Assembly (NCBI RefSeq): GCF_016859125.1
Contig: NZ_CP069338.1
Location: 10,605,501 to 10,669,500, forward strand
Direction: 5' to 3'
DNA from: Archangium violaceum
GTDB lineage: Bacteria; Myxococcota; Myxococcia; Myxococcales; Myxococcaceae
DNA: 64,000 nucleotides
Positions 1 to 8,327 of the stretch are shown piece after piece. The stretch's first letter is position 1; each line of letters starts with the position of its first letter. The notes below the pieces were generated by a model. That model had not been told where the DNA came from. It ran no database searches and was given only the letters and a program-made list of their open reading frames with translations. A program made the position numbers and the translations under genes.

Positions 1-28
1 CGGCCGAGCCGGTACACCGTCAGCGTGT

Positions 29-1396
29 TCACGACGTTCCCTTCCGTCGACCCCGGCGGGCCGGCCTGGCCTTCCCCTTCACCTTCTTCTTCACCTCCAG
101 ACGCCAGGTGCCAGGGGGCACGCGGGCCAGGAGGGCCTGCAACTCATGCCCGGAGCGCGGCGAGCGGGCGGCTTCGGTGGCGAGGGCGGTGAGCGCCTCG
201 TCGGAGAGGCGGCAGTCCTCGCGCGAGGCGAGCCGACGCCGGGCGATCTCGACCAGGTCCTCGACGCCGGGCTGCTCGAGCGGAACGAGGAGCTGCACCT
301 GCTCCAACAGGACCACGGGCAGCGCACCACCCACGGCCTCGGAGAGCGCGGCGGTGGTGGGCACGGGCAGGCGGCCGGAGTCCGACAGGAGCACGGGACC
401 CGAGACCGCTGACCCGCCCCGGGTGGTCATCAGGACGGTGCGCTCGGGATGACGGGCCAGGAAGGCGCCCAGCGCGGACTGCTCGGAAGGCGGGAGCCGG
501 TCCACGTCCTCCACGAGGAGCACGGCGTCCGCCGGAGCGCGCTCCAGGGAGTCGGGACCGACGAGCACGCCCCTCCCCTGCTCCACGAGCTCCCGCATCC
601 AGGTGCTCTTCCCGGAGCCCTCGGGCCCGAGCAGCAACACGCGGCGCACACCCGCCTCCAGGCCGCGCTCGAGACTCTCGCGAGCCGCCGCCTGCCCCAC
701 CAGCGCGAACGAGACGGGCGACCGGGAGACGGGGGTCCGACGAGCGGCGGGTGCCACGGGGGCCACGCCGCCGAGCAACGCACCCGACTCGCCGATGCAG
801 GACGAGCAGATGAACGCGCCCGCGGGACCGGCGACGAGCGCCCCCACCTCGGAGCGGGGTCGGCAGCAGAAGGAGCACCAGGCATCCAGAGAAGGATCGG
901 CCCGGGTCGGTCCCCGTTCGATGAAGGGCTCTTCCTTCCTCACCTCCACGGGAGCATCGGTCCGCGCCACCTGCCCGCTCGGGACGTCCATGCTGAGCAC
1001 GGCGGCACGCACGACCTCCACGGCCGTGGCCACGGGATGGGTCCGGCGATCCACCGCCAGCTCGGCCTCGCGCAGGGCCTCATGAAGCGAGGAGGAGGTG
1101 TCCTCCTCGAGGACCCACACTCCGGGCTCGGGCTCCTCGTCGGGCTCGGGCTCGGGAGCCACCGGAGGCGAAACGGCCCGTGCCTCCGCCTCCACCTGGC
1201 GGATCTCCTCTTCCAGCTCCTTGCGGGAGGGATCCAACCGGAGGGCGTAGCGCAGGAGCTGCTCGGCACGGGGCATGTTGCCCGAGCGCCGGCAGAGATC
1301 AGCGGCGAGCCTCAGCAACTCGATGGCCCGGGGCTTGTCACCTCCGAGCTCCGCGGCCTGGGCGGCGCGGATGACGTCGCGAACGTTCTCGGCCAT
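29..1396 (-). CDS. TPR / ClpX-type C4 zinc finger / P-loop ATPase protein
   Basis: A 455-residue protein. Residues 1-70 look like TPR-type helices, followed by an acidic Pro/Glu-rich linker. A four-cysteine zinc finger like the N-terminal domain of ClpX follows (C174-x2-C177 and C197-x2-C200). The rest is a P-loop ATPase domain with Walker A GPEGSGKS at 257-264 and a Walker B-like LLVEDVD near 290. The tail is very basic (KKKVKGKARPARRGRRK). ClpX zinc fingers bind substrates and adaptors, so a chaperone or regulatory ATPase role is plausible but inferred. It is not ClpX: the AAA core is short and the full set of ClpX motifs is absent. AGGAGG lies about 11 bases before the ATG. It is the last of three minus-strand genes after lipA and the E2 gene. 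Confidence 0.8.
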   Translation of the reverse strand: MAENVRDVIRAAQAAELGGDKPRAIELLRLAADLCRRSGNMPRAEQLLRYALRLDPSRKELEEEIRQVEAEARAVSPPVAPEPEPDEEPEPGVWVLEEDTSSSLHEALREAELAVDRRTHPVATAVEVVRAAVLSMDVPSGQVARTDAPVEVRKEEPFIERGPTRADPSLDAWCSFCCRPRSEVGALVAGPAGAFICSSCIGESGALLGGVAPVAPAARRTPVSRSPVSFALVGQAAARESLERGLEAGVRRVLLLGPEGSGKSTWMRELVEQGRGVLVGPDSLERAPADAVLLVEDVDRLPPSEQSALGAFLARHPERTVLMTTRGGSAVSGPVLLSDSGRLPVPTTAALSEAVGGALPVVLLEQVQLLVPLEQPGVEDLVEIARRRLASREDCRLSDEALTALATEAARSPRSGHELQALLARVPPGTWRLEVKKKVKGKARPARRGRRKGTS

Positions 1397-1482
1397 GGGG
1401 AAGCATAACCTCCTCGAAGGCCGGGAGCGCGGTGCGCGAGCGCTCCCGGCGAGGCACGCGCCCCCGGCAGGCGGCCCGGCCG

Positions 1483-2778
1483 TCAGGCCATGGCCAGGAA
1501 CAGCATGTCCGGATGCTCCAGGAACTTGATGACCTCGTATACGAAGTCAGCGGCCACCTGGCCATCGATGACGCGGTGATCGGCGGAGATGGAGACGTTC
1601 ATCATCTCGCGCACGACGACCTGGTCGTTCTTGTCCACCACGGGACGCTTGCGCATGCGGTGGATGCCCATGATGGCCACCTCGGGGTGGTTGATGATGG
1701 GCGTGGCGAAGATGCCACCCGTCTGCCCGAGCGAGGTGATGGTGAACGAGCCGCCGGTGAGCTCCTCCATCTTCAGCTTGCGATCCCTCGCCGCGGTGCT
1801 GAGGCGGACGATCTCCTCGGCCAGCTCGCGCAGGGAGAGCCGATCCGCGTTCTTGATGACGGGAACGGTGAGCCCCTCGGGGGTGGCCACGGCGATGCCG
1901 ATGTTGAACTCGCCGCGCACGACGAGCTCCTGGGCGGCCTCGTCCATGTTGGCGTTGAGGTGCGGGTACTTCTTCATCGCCGCGATCACGGCCTTCACGA
2001 TGAAGGGCAGGAAGGACAGCTTCGTCTTCTCGCCAGCGGCGACCAGGGTCTCGTTGAGGCGCTTGCGCAGCGCGACGAGCTCGGTGCAGTCCACCTCCTC
2101 GACGAAGCCGAAGTGGGGCGCGGTGAACTTCGAGCGCACCATCTTCTCGGCGATCTTCTTGCGCAGGCCGCGCAGGGGGATGCGCTCGTCACCCCGGCCC
2201 GGGCTCACCGAGGGCGCGGCCGGACGGGCCTGGGCGGGAGCGGCGGGAGCCACCTCGTTGCGCGCGGAGCGGCCACCCTCGAGGGCCGCCACCACGTCCG
2301 CCTTCATCACGCGGCCCTGGGGGCCGGAGCCGGCGATCTCCGCGAGGTTCAGCCCATGCTCGGCCGCCATGCGGCGCGTGAGCGGCGTGGCCAGCACCTT
2401 GGAGGCGGCGGAAGCGGCCTGAGCTCCATTGCCCTGAGCCTGAGCGGCGGCAACGGGCTGGGCGGAGGCAGCGGCGGCGGCCGGCGCACCGTGGGCGGCG
2501 GGAGCCCCATGACCCGAGGCCTGGGCCGGCGCGGCGCCCTCGATCTCCAACGTGACGAGGAGCTGATGGACCTTGGCCATGTCGCCTTCATTGCCGTGCG
2601 TCTGCACGACACGGCCGGCCTTGGGGCTCGGAACGGTCACCGTGGCCTTGTCCGTCATCACCTCGGCGAGCGTCTGGTCCTCCTTGACGACATCACCGGC
2701 CTTCACGTGCCACTTGACCAGCTCGCCCTCCTGCACGCCTTCGCCAAGATCGGGCAGCTTGAACTCGAAGATCGCCAT
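1483..2778 (-). CDS. Dihydrolipoamide acyltransferase (E2) of a 2-oxoacid dehydrogenase complex
   Basis: A 431-residue E2 subunit that moves acyl groups from lipoyl-lysine to CoA. Domains in order: one N-terminal lipoyl domain with the modified lysine at K44 in DKA; an Ala/Pro-rich linker; a peripheral subunit-binding domain at about 130-165 (ATPLTRRMAAEHGLNL); and a catalytic CAT domain ending with the active-site motif ADHRVIDG near 400. A single lipoyl domain and the overall length fit a branched-chain 2-oxoacid or gram-positive-like pyruvate dehydrogenase E2; I cannot say which, because no E1 gene is in the window. It lies 39 bases after lipA, which makes its cofactor, and the E3 gene is about 2 kb away, so a lipoate-linked gene group is clear. 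Confidence 0.93.
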   Translation of the reverse strand: MAIFEFKLPDLGEGVQEGELVKWHVKAGDVVKEDQTLAEVMTDKATVTVPSPKAGRVVQTHGNEGDMAKVHQLLVTLEIEGAAPAQASGHGAPAAHGAPAAAAASAQPVAAAQAQGNGAQAASAASKVLATPLTRRMAAEHGLNLAEIAGSGPQGRVMKADVVAALEGGRSARNEVAPAAPAQARPAAPSVSPGRGDERIPLRGLRKKIAEKMVRSKFTAPHFGFVEEVDCTELVALRKRLNETLVAAGEKTKLSFLPFIVKAVIAAMKKYPHLNANMDEAAQELVVRGEFNIGIAVATPEGLTVPVIKNADRLSLRELAEEIVRLSTAARDRKLKMEELTGGSFTITSLGQTGGIFATPIINHPEVAIMGIHRMRKRPVVDKNDQVVVREMMNVSISADHRVIDGQVAADFVYEVIKFLEHPDMLFLAMA

Positions 2779-2817
2779 TCGCGGGGGTCCGTTTCGGGGT
2801 ATGGGGTTGAGAAGGCG

Positions 2818-3753
2818 TCAGGTGTTGCTGGCGAGCCCCAGGCGCTCGCGCTCCATGAGGCCCTTCATGAAGAACTCGGCGGCGCGGTAGCTGGAGCGCA
2901 CGAGCGGCCCGGAGGCGACGTAGAGGAAGCCGTAGGACTCGGCGAGCTTCTTGTAGTCCTCGAACTGCTGGGGCGTGACGAAGCGCTCCACCCTCAGGTG
3001 GTACTGGGAGGGCTGGAGGTACTGGCCGAGCGTGAGCACGTCCACGCCCACGGCGCGCAGATCCTTGAAGGTCTGCTCCAGCTCGGCGTCCGTCTCGCCC
3101 AGGCCAACCATGACGGAGCTCTTGGTGTAGAGCCGCTCCGGCCGCTGCTTGAGGTACTCGAGCACCTTCAGGGACTGCTTGTAGCTGGCGCGGCGATCAC
3201 GCACGGTCGGGGTGAGGCGCTCCACCGTCTCCACGTTGTGGGCCACCACGTGCGGGCGGGCCTCGGCCACGGTGGCCAGGTCACGCTCCACGCCCTTGAA
3301 GTCGGGGATGAGCACCTCGACGATCGTCTTGGGCGAGTGCTGGCGCAGCTCGCGAATCGCCGAGGCGAAGTGGCTGGCGCCGCCGTCCGGACGGTCATCG
3401 CGGTTGACGGACGTCACCACGATGTACTCCAGGTCCATCTCCTTGACGGCCTGGGCCAGGTGGATGGGCTCCATCGGATCCAACGGAGGAGGCGCGCCCA
3501 CCTTCACGTGGCAGAAGCGGCACGCGCGGGTGCACACCTCGCCCATGAGCATGACCGTGGCGGTCCCCCCGCCCCAGCACTCGGCGATGTTGGGGCAGCG
3601 GGCCTCCTCGCACACCGTGGACAGCTTCGTGCGGCGCACGATGGACTTCACCCGTTCGTACCCTTCCCCGTGGGGGAGGCGTACCTTCAGCCACTCGGGC
3701 TTCCGGGTGGTCTCGGTTACCTGCGGCAGGGGGAAACGGTCAGGAGTTGCCAT
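2818..3753 (-). CDS. lipA: Lipoyl synthase
   Basis: A 311-residue radical SAM enzyme that inserts two sulfurs into protein-bound octanoyl groups. The auxiliary cluster cysteines are in CEEARCPNIAEC (C48, C53, C59). The radical SAM cluster is C74-x3-C78-x2-C81 (CTRACRFC). The conserved C-terminal RSSYRA motif, which supplies a serine ligand, is present. Length is normal for the family. The gene reads into the E2 gene, whose lipoyl domain is an expected substrate. No strong Shine-Dalgarno sequence is seen next to the ATG. Confidence 0.97.
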   Translation of the reverse strand: MATPDRFPLPQVTETTRKPEWLKVRLPHGEGYERVKSIVRRTKLSTVCEEARCPNIAECWGGGTATVMLMGEVCTRACRFCHVKVGAPPPLDPMEPIHLAQAVKEMDLEYIVVTSVNRDDRPDGGASHFASAIRELRQHSPKTIVEVLIPDFKGVERDLATVAEARPHVVAHNVETVERLTPTVRDRRASYKQSLKVLEYLKQRPERLYTKSSVMVGLGETDAELEQTFKDLRAVGVDVLTLGQYLQPSQYHLRVERFVTPQQFEDYKKLAESYGFLYVASGPLVRSSYRAAEFFMKGLMERERLGLASNT

Positions 3754-4005
3754 GGGTCGCGGGCCTTCTACGGTTGGGGCGAAAGCAGGGTCAAGCGGGA
3801 AGCCTTGACGCCGGGCGTCAACCTTCCCAGGGTTGCAGACTCTTCACTCCTTGTTAACGACTCCACCAGGAACGGGCAGCGGATGCCTGGACGGAGAGGC
3901 CCGTTCCCTTCCCGAGGGCCGTAAGCCCAGCTTGCTCGAAGGATGAGCGGACCATGACCCGGGCTTCCGCCTCCCCGGGTGGGCCCGAGTGCTCATTCTA
4001 GGGAC

Positions 4006-4794
4006 ATGCGGGCCATCCACCTGGGGACGAGCGGCTACGTCTACAAGCACTGGAAGGGTTTCTTCTACCCATCCGAGCTGCCGGCCAGCCGATGGCTCCC
4101 CTACTACGCCCGCGTCTTCGCCACGGTGGAGCTGAACGCCCCCTTCTACCGGCTGCCCACGGCGGACGCGGTGGACGGCTGGAGGGAGCAGACGCCAGCG
4201 GGTTTCCTGTTCGCGTGCAAGGGCAGCCGCTACCTCACGCACATGAAGCGCCTCACGGACGTGGGCGAGGGCCTGGAGCGCTTCTTCGGCGTCATCCTCC
4301 GCCTGCGCCCCAAGCTGGGCCCGGTGCTGTGGCAACTGCCGCCGCACATGAAGAAGCCGGACCCGGCGAGGCTGGACCGCTTCCTCTCCGCCCTGCCCCG
4401 TGACGTGCGATACGTCTTCGAGTTCCGCGACGCGGCCTGGTACCACGAGGAGGTGCTGGAGGTGCTGGACCGGTGGGACGCGGCGGTGTGCGAGCACGAC
4501 CTCGTGCCGGTGCCCCCTCCCCGCCTCACGGGAGGCTTCCGCTACGTGCGCTTCCACGGAGCGGGCTCACGCTACGCCGGGCGCTATGGCCGCGAGGCGA
4601 TGTGGCCGGTGGCGGTCGACCTGGACCGGTGGAGACGCAAGGGGCGCACGGCCTGGGTCTACTTCAATAACGATCTGCACGGGCACGCGCTGCTGGACGC
4701 GTTCGACCTGGCGGAGCTGCTGGGCCACGTGCGCGTGCATCCACCCGCGGACATGCGAAGGCCGCCCGAGACGGAGGAGTCCCGGACGGCCTGA
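4006..4794 (+). CDS. DUF72 (YecE-like) family protein
   Basis: About 262 residues starting MRAIHLGTSGYVYKHW, typical of the DUF72 TIM-barrel family. Family hallmarks seen are the N-terminal G-T-S-G-Y/W, F-x-x-V-E-x-N-x-x-F-Y-R and the C-terminal AWVYFNNDLHGHA. Function is unknown for most members. An upstream in-frame GTG at 3979 exists, but the ATG at 4006 is preceded by AGGGAC and gives the normal family N terminus. It stands alone on the plus strand between the minus-strand lipA and lpd genes, converging on the lpd gene. Confidence 0.88.
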   Translation: MRAIHLGTSGYVYKHWKGFFYPSELPASRWLPYYARVFATVELNAPFYRLPTADAVDGWREQTPAGFLFACKGSRYLTHMKRLTDVGEGLERFFGVILRLRPKLGPVLWQLPPHMKKPDPARLDRFLSALPRDVRYVFEFRDAAWYHEEVLEVLDRWDAAVCEHDLVPVPPPRLTGGFRYVRFHGAGSRYAGRYGREAMWPVAVDLDRWRRKGRTAWVYFNNDLHGHALLDAFDLAELLGHVRVHPPADMRRPPETEESRTA

Positions 4795-4825
4795 GTGCTA
4801 CCTGGGTGCTACGAAGGAACCCGGC

Positions 4826-6223
4826 TCAGATGTGGATCGGGTGACCCAGGGTGGCCTCGGCGCCCTCCTTGACGATCTCGGAGAGCGTCGGGTGCGCGTG
4901 CATCGTGTGCGCGAGCTCCTCGGTGGTGATCTCCAGGCGCATGGCGACGCACGCCTCGGCGAGCAGCTCGGTGGCGTGCGGGCCCACGAGGTGCACGCCG
5001 AGCACCTCGTCATACTTCTTGTCGGAGACGACCTTGATCATTCCGAAGGCCTCGTTGGAGATGGAGGCCTTGGTCACGGCGGAGAACGGGAAGATGGCGG
5101 CCTTCACGTCGTAGCCGCGCTCCTTGGCCTTCTTCTCCGTGAGGCCCACCGACGCCACCTCGGGGTAGCAGTAGGTGGCCGACGGCGTGAGATCGTAGTT
5201 GATGGGCGCGGGATTCTTCCCGGCGATGTGCTCGACGGCGAGCACACACTCGGCGCTGGCCACGTGGGCGAGCATCGGCGTGGGGATCACGTCGCCGATC
5301 GCGTACACGTTCGGCTCGGTGGTGCGCATCATGGTGTCCGTCTTGATGAAGCCACGGTCCGTCTTGATGGACGTGAGCTGCAGACCGATGTCCTCGGAGA
5401 CCGGGGCGCGGCCCACGGCGGACAGGACGAGCTCCGCCTCGATGGAGCGGGTCTCGCCGCCCACCGTCATGGTCAGCTTCACGCCGGTGGCGGTGTTCTC
5501 CACCTTCTCCACCTTGGCGCCCAGGTGCAGATCGATCTTCCGCTTCTTGAAGTGCTTCTCCAGCTCCTTCGAGCAGTCCACGTCCTCGATGGGGAGCAGG
5601 TTGGGCATGTACTCCACGATGGAGACCTGACTGCCCATGTGGTTGAAGACCGAGGCGAACTCGCAGCCCACCGCGCCCGCGCCGATGACGATCAGGCTCT
5701 TGGGGATGCGGTCGATGGTCAGGATGGAGTCGCTGTTGAGGATGCGCTTGTGGTCCACCGGGACGTTGGGCAGGGACTTGGGCACCGAGCCGGTGGCGAT
5801 GATGATGTTCTTGGCCTCCAGCGCCTGCTTGCCACCGCCCTCGAGGTCGACCTCGACCTTGCCCTTGCCGGCGATGCGGCCGTGACCCTTGATGACGGTC
5901 ACCTTGTTCTTCTTCATCAGGTAGTCGATGCCGTTGGCACCCTTGGTGACCACCTTCTGCTTGTGCTCCTGGACCTTGGCCCAGTTCACCACCGGGGCCG
6001 GCACCTCGATACCGAAGTCCGCGGCCTCACGGATGTGGTGCAGCAGCGCCGCCGACCACAGGAGGGACTTGGTGGGGATGCAGCCGCGATGGAGGCAGGT
6101 GCCGCCCAGGCGCTTGTCCTTCTCGATGATGGCCGTCTTCAGGCCCAGCTGCGCGGCCCGGATCGCGCCGACATACCCGCCGGGGCCCGAACCGATGATC
6201 ACCACGTCGAAATTCTCAGCCAA
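4826..6223 (-). CDS. lpdA: Dihydrolipoyl dehydrogenase (E3)
   Basis: A 465-residue flavoprotein disulfide reductase that reoxidises dihydrolipoamide in 2-oxoacid dehydrogenase complexes. It shows the N-terminal FAD fold (VVIIGSGPGGYVGAIRAAQLG), the redox pair in GGTCLHRGCIP, an internal NAD-binding fold (VIGAGAVGCEFAS), the second FAD motif (VYAIGD) and the C-terminal HAHPTLSE His-Glu pair. The start is a TTG at 6223, supported by GGAGG five bases upstream and by the family N terminus. The open frame continues far upstream, but that part is antisense to real genes. Its start faces the gene at 6299, 75 bases away. Confidence 0.96.
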   Translation of the reverse strand: MAENFDVVIIGSGPGGYVGAIRAAQLGLKTAIIEKDKRLGGTCLHRGCIPTKSLLWSAALLHHIREAADFGIEVPAPVVNWAKVQEHKQKVVTKGANGIDYLMKKNKVTVIKGHGRIAGKGKVEVDLEGGGKQALEAKNIIIATGSVPKSLPNVPVDHKRILNSDSILTIDRIPKSLIVIGAGAVGCEFASVFNHMGSQVSIVEYMPNLLPIEDVDCSKELEKHFKKRKIDLHLGAKVEKVENTATGVKLTMTVGGETRSIEAELVLSAVGRAPVSEDIGLQLTSIKTDRGFIKTDTMMRTTEPNVYAIGDVIPTPMLAHVASAECVLAVEHIAGKNPAPINYDLTPSATYCYPEVASVGLTEKKAKERGYDVKAAIFPFSAVTKASISNEAFGMIKVVSDKKYDEVLGVHLVGPHATELLAEACVAMRLEITTEELAHTMHAHPTLSEIVKEGAEATLGHPIHI

Positions 6224-6298
6224 GAACGCCTCCGGAGTGGATGTACCCGAGCGGCGCTGATAACCACCCCTCCCGGCCGGAATCAAGGAGTTTGCACC

Positions 6299-7432
6299 TT
6301 GCGACGTTTCCCGCTCCGAACCCTGCTGCTGATGACGCTGGCCCTGGTGGCCTTCGTCCGCCTGTACATCATCACCCACCGGCAGGCCGGGCGCCCCGCC
6401 CCCTCGAACCCCGTGGTCATCGACACGACCCCCAGGAGCCCGGAGGCCGGCTCCCCCGCGACTCCCCAGGCCTGCCGGACCCTGGACCGGACCCTGGAAG
6501 GCGCCGTGCGAGCCCCCGAGGATGCCTCGGCCCTCGCCAGGGCCCGGGAGCAGCTCGACGCCTGCCCCGAGCCCCCCGCGCGCGCCTGTGAGCTGGGCGC
6601 CGCCCTGGAGGCCCGCGCTCCGCTCGACGCTGGGACATCGCCTCTTCGCGAGCTGCTGGATGCGCTGTGTCAACGCTGCCCGGCCGGAACCAATCCCTGT
6701 GCGAGTCACGTCACACGCGCGGTGATGGGATTGAGCGCCGGGCGCCCGGCCGGCCTCGCGGACGTGCGCTGGAACCTGGAGCACGCCGGGCCGGGGACTC
6801 AAGCCGCCTGCGCGGAGATCACCCGCTCCCTGCTGGCGCCCGCGGCGCTGGCCCAGAATCCACTGAAGGCCCCGCAGAGGGAGCTGCTCGGACAGCTCGC
6901 CCCGGTGTGCGCTGGGGCGGGACAACTCCCCGCCAACGTGCTGCATGCGGCCGTGGTGCAGGGGGACGTGCCCGCGCTGGCACAGCTCGTCCAGCAGACG
7001 CCGGCCGGAACGAGCACCGTGCTGAAACCGAGCCGCACCGTGGGCCCCCAGGGCGCGGAGCAGGCCTTCGATGGACAGGAGGCCACGGGCGTGGAGCTCG
7101 CCCCGGCGACGCCCCCAACGCCTCGCTGGGAGAAGGACGGCGCGCTGAGCGCGGTGTTCGAGCCGCCCATCCAGGGGCTCTCGGCCCTGCGCGTGCGCGC
7201 CAGTGGCCCGGGCACCCTGCGCGCCGCCGTCCGCACCTCGGACGAGCTGGGGCTGAACGATCCGGACTCGAAGACGAGCTTCGTGCTCCCAGTAGCCTGC
7301 CGCTTCCGCGGCACCGGACAGTGGGAGAGCTGCACGCTGCCGACGCCGCTGCTGGACGTGGAGGCGCTCAGTGTCTTTCCCGACAAAGGCAGGCTCACGC
7401 TGAACGAAGTGGAGGTGCGTGGAACGCGGTGA
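6299..7432 (+). CDS. Membrane-anchored protein with C-terminal beta-sandwich-like region, function unknown
   Basis: A 377-residue protein starting at a TTG supported by AAGGAG eight bases upstream. A hydrophobic segment at about 8-22 (LLLMTLALVAFVRLYI) acts as a signal anchor. The middle is Ala/Pro-rich with paired cysteines. The last ~130 residues (EQAFDGQEATGVEL to VEVRGTR) resemble a carbohydrate-binding F5/8-type sandwich; this is a weak pattern match. It is divergent from lpdA and 39 bases before the next envelope gene, so the two may be co-transcribed. Confidence 0.72.
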   Translation: MRRFPLRTLLLMTLALVAFVRLYIITHRQAGRPAPSNPVVIDTTPRSPEAGSPATPQACRTLDRTLEGAVRAPEDASALARAREQLDACPEPPARACELGAALEARAPLDAGTSPLRELLDALCQRCPAGTNPCASHVTRAVMGLSAGRPAGLADVRWNLEHAGPGTQAACAEITRSLLAPAALAQNPLKAPQRELLGQLAPVCAGAGQLPANVLHAAVVQGDVPALAQLVQQTPAGTSTVLKPSRTVGPQGAEQAFDGQEATGVELAPATPPTPRWEKDGALSAVFEPPIQGLSALRVRASGPGTLRAAVRTSDELGLNDPDSKTSFVLPVACRFRGTGQWESCTLPTPLLDVEALSVFPDKGRLTLNEVEVRGTR

Positions 7433-7471
7433 GCGCAACGCGGTCAGCGGGTGGACATCCAAGCGGCCGCC

Positions 7472-8281
7472 ATGCGAATCCACCTGCTCGCCCTGATCCT
7501 GATGGCCACTCCGGCCCTGGCCGAAAGCCCGCTGTCCGCGCTCATCGCCGAGTATGAAACGGGACCGGCGGCCATCTTCCAGAACGATGGACGCTATGGT
7601 CCGACCGGCACGGCCTACGAGGCCGAAGACCTCAACCAGAAGTCGAACCTCTACCGGTCCCAACGGATCGCTCTCGAGGCGCGGCTGGGCGAGCGCCACG
7701 GCATCATCCTGCTGTACGCGCCCTTCGACCTCACCACCCGCGCGACACTGTCCAGGGACATCGACTTCCGGGGGACGGTGTTCCCGGCGGGGACGGTGGT
7801 GGACAGCCGCTACCTCTTCGACGGGTACCGGGGCAGCTATCTCTTCCGGGTCATCAACGGCGAGCGTTTCACCTGGGACATCGGCGCGAGCGTGCAGATC
7901 CGCAACGCACTGGTGGATCTGCGCGCGGTGGATGGCTCGCGCTACGCCAGGGAGAGCGACATCGGCGTGGTGGGCGCGCTGAAGACGCGGCTGCGCTACA
8001 CACTGCCCTCGCGGGTGTGGGCGGGGCTCGAGGCCGACGCGCTGTCCACCTTCGGACTGTTCGACAACACGACGGGCGGCATCTACGACGTGGCGCTGAC
8101 GCTGGGCGTTCCCCTGACCTCGAAGAACGACGTGAACGCCTACGCGCGGCTGCGGCTGCTCGGTGGCGGCGCGGACGTGAAGCGTCGGGATATCTACAAC
8201 TGGGGCAACTTCGGCTTCGCGGTCGTGGGCGTGCAGGCGGATCTGGTGTCGCTGCTGGATCGGAGCCTCGCGAAGCCGTGA
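7472..8281 (+). CDS. Predicted outer-membrane beta-barrel protein
   Basis: A 269-residue protein with a clear signal peptide (MRIHLLALILMATPALA, cut before ES). The mature part is rich in alternating aromatic and polar strands (RQ-IALEARLGERHGIILLYAP, VWAGLEADALSTFG, VNAYARLRLLGGG), as in small outer-membrane barrels. An in-frame GTG lies 21 bases upstream, but the ATG at 7472 puts the signal peptide at the N terminus. No specific family recognised. Confidence 0.75.
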   Translation: MRIHLLALILMATPALAESPLSALIAEYETGPAAIFQNDGRYGPTGTAYEAEDLNQKSNLYRSQRIALEARLGERHGIILLYAPFDLTTRATLSRDIDFRGTVFPAGTVVDSRYLFDGYRGSYLFRVINGERFTWDIGASVQIRNALVDLRAVDGSRYARESDIGVVGALKTRLRYTLPSRVWAGLEADALSTFGLFDNTTGGIYDVALTLGVPLTSKNDVNAYARLRLLGGGADVKRRDIYNWGNFGFAVVGVQADLVSLLDRSLAKP

Positions 8282-8327
8282 CACGAGGCCTGGCGCCAGC
8301 GAGACCGGGTAGCATGCCGGCGCTCTC

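Noticed and set aside
1432-3924. An 830-codon plus-strand open frame opposite E2 and lipA
   Set aside because: It is His/Arg/Gly-rich shadow sequence antisense to two well-conserved enzymes.
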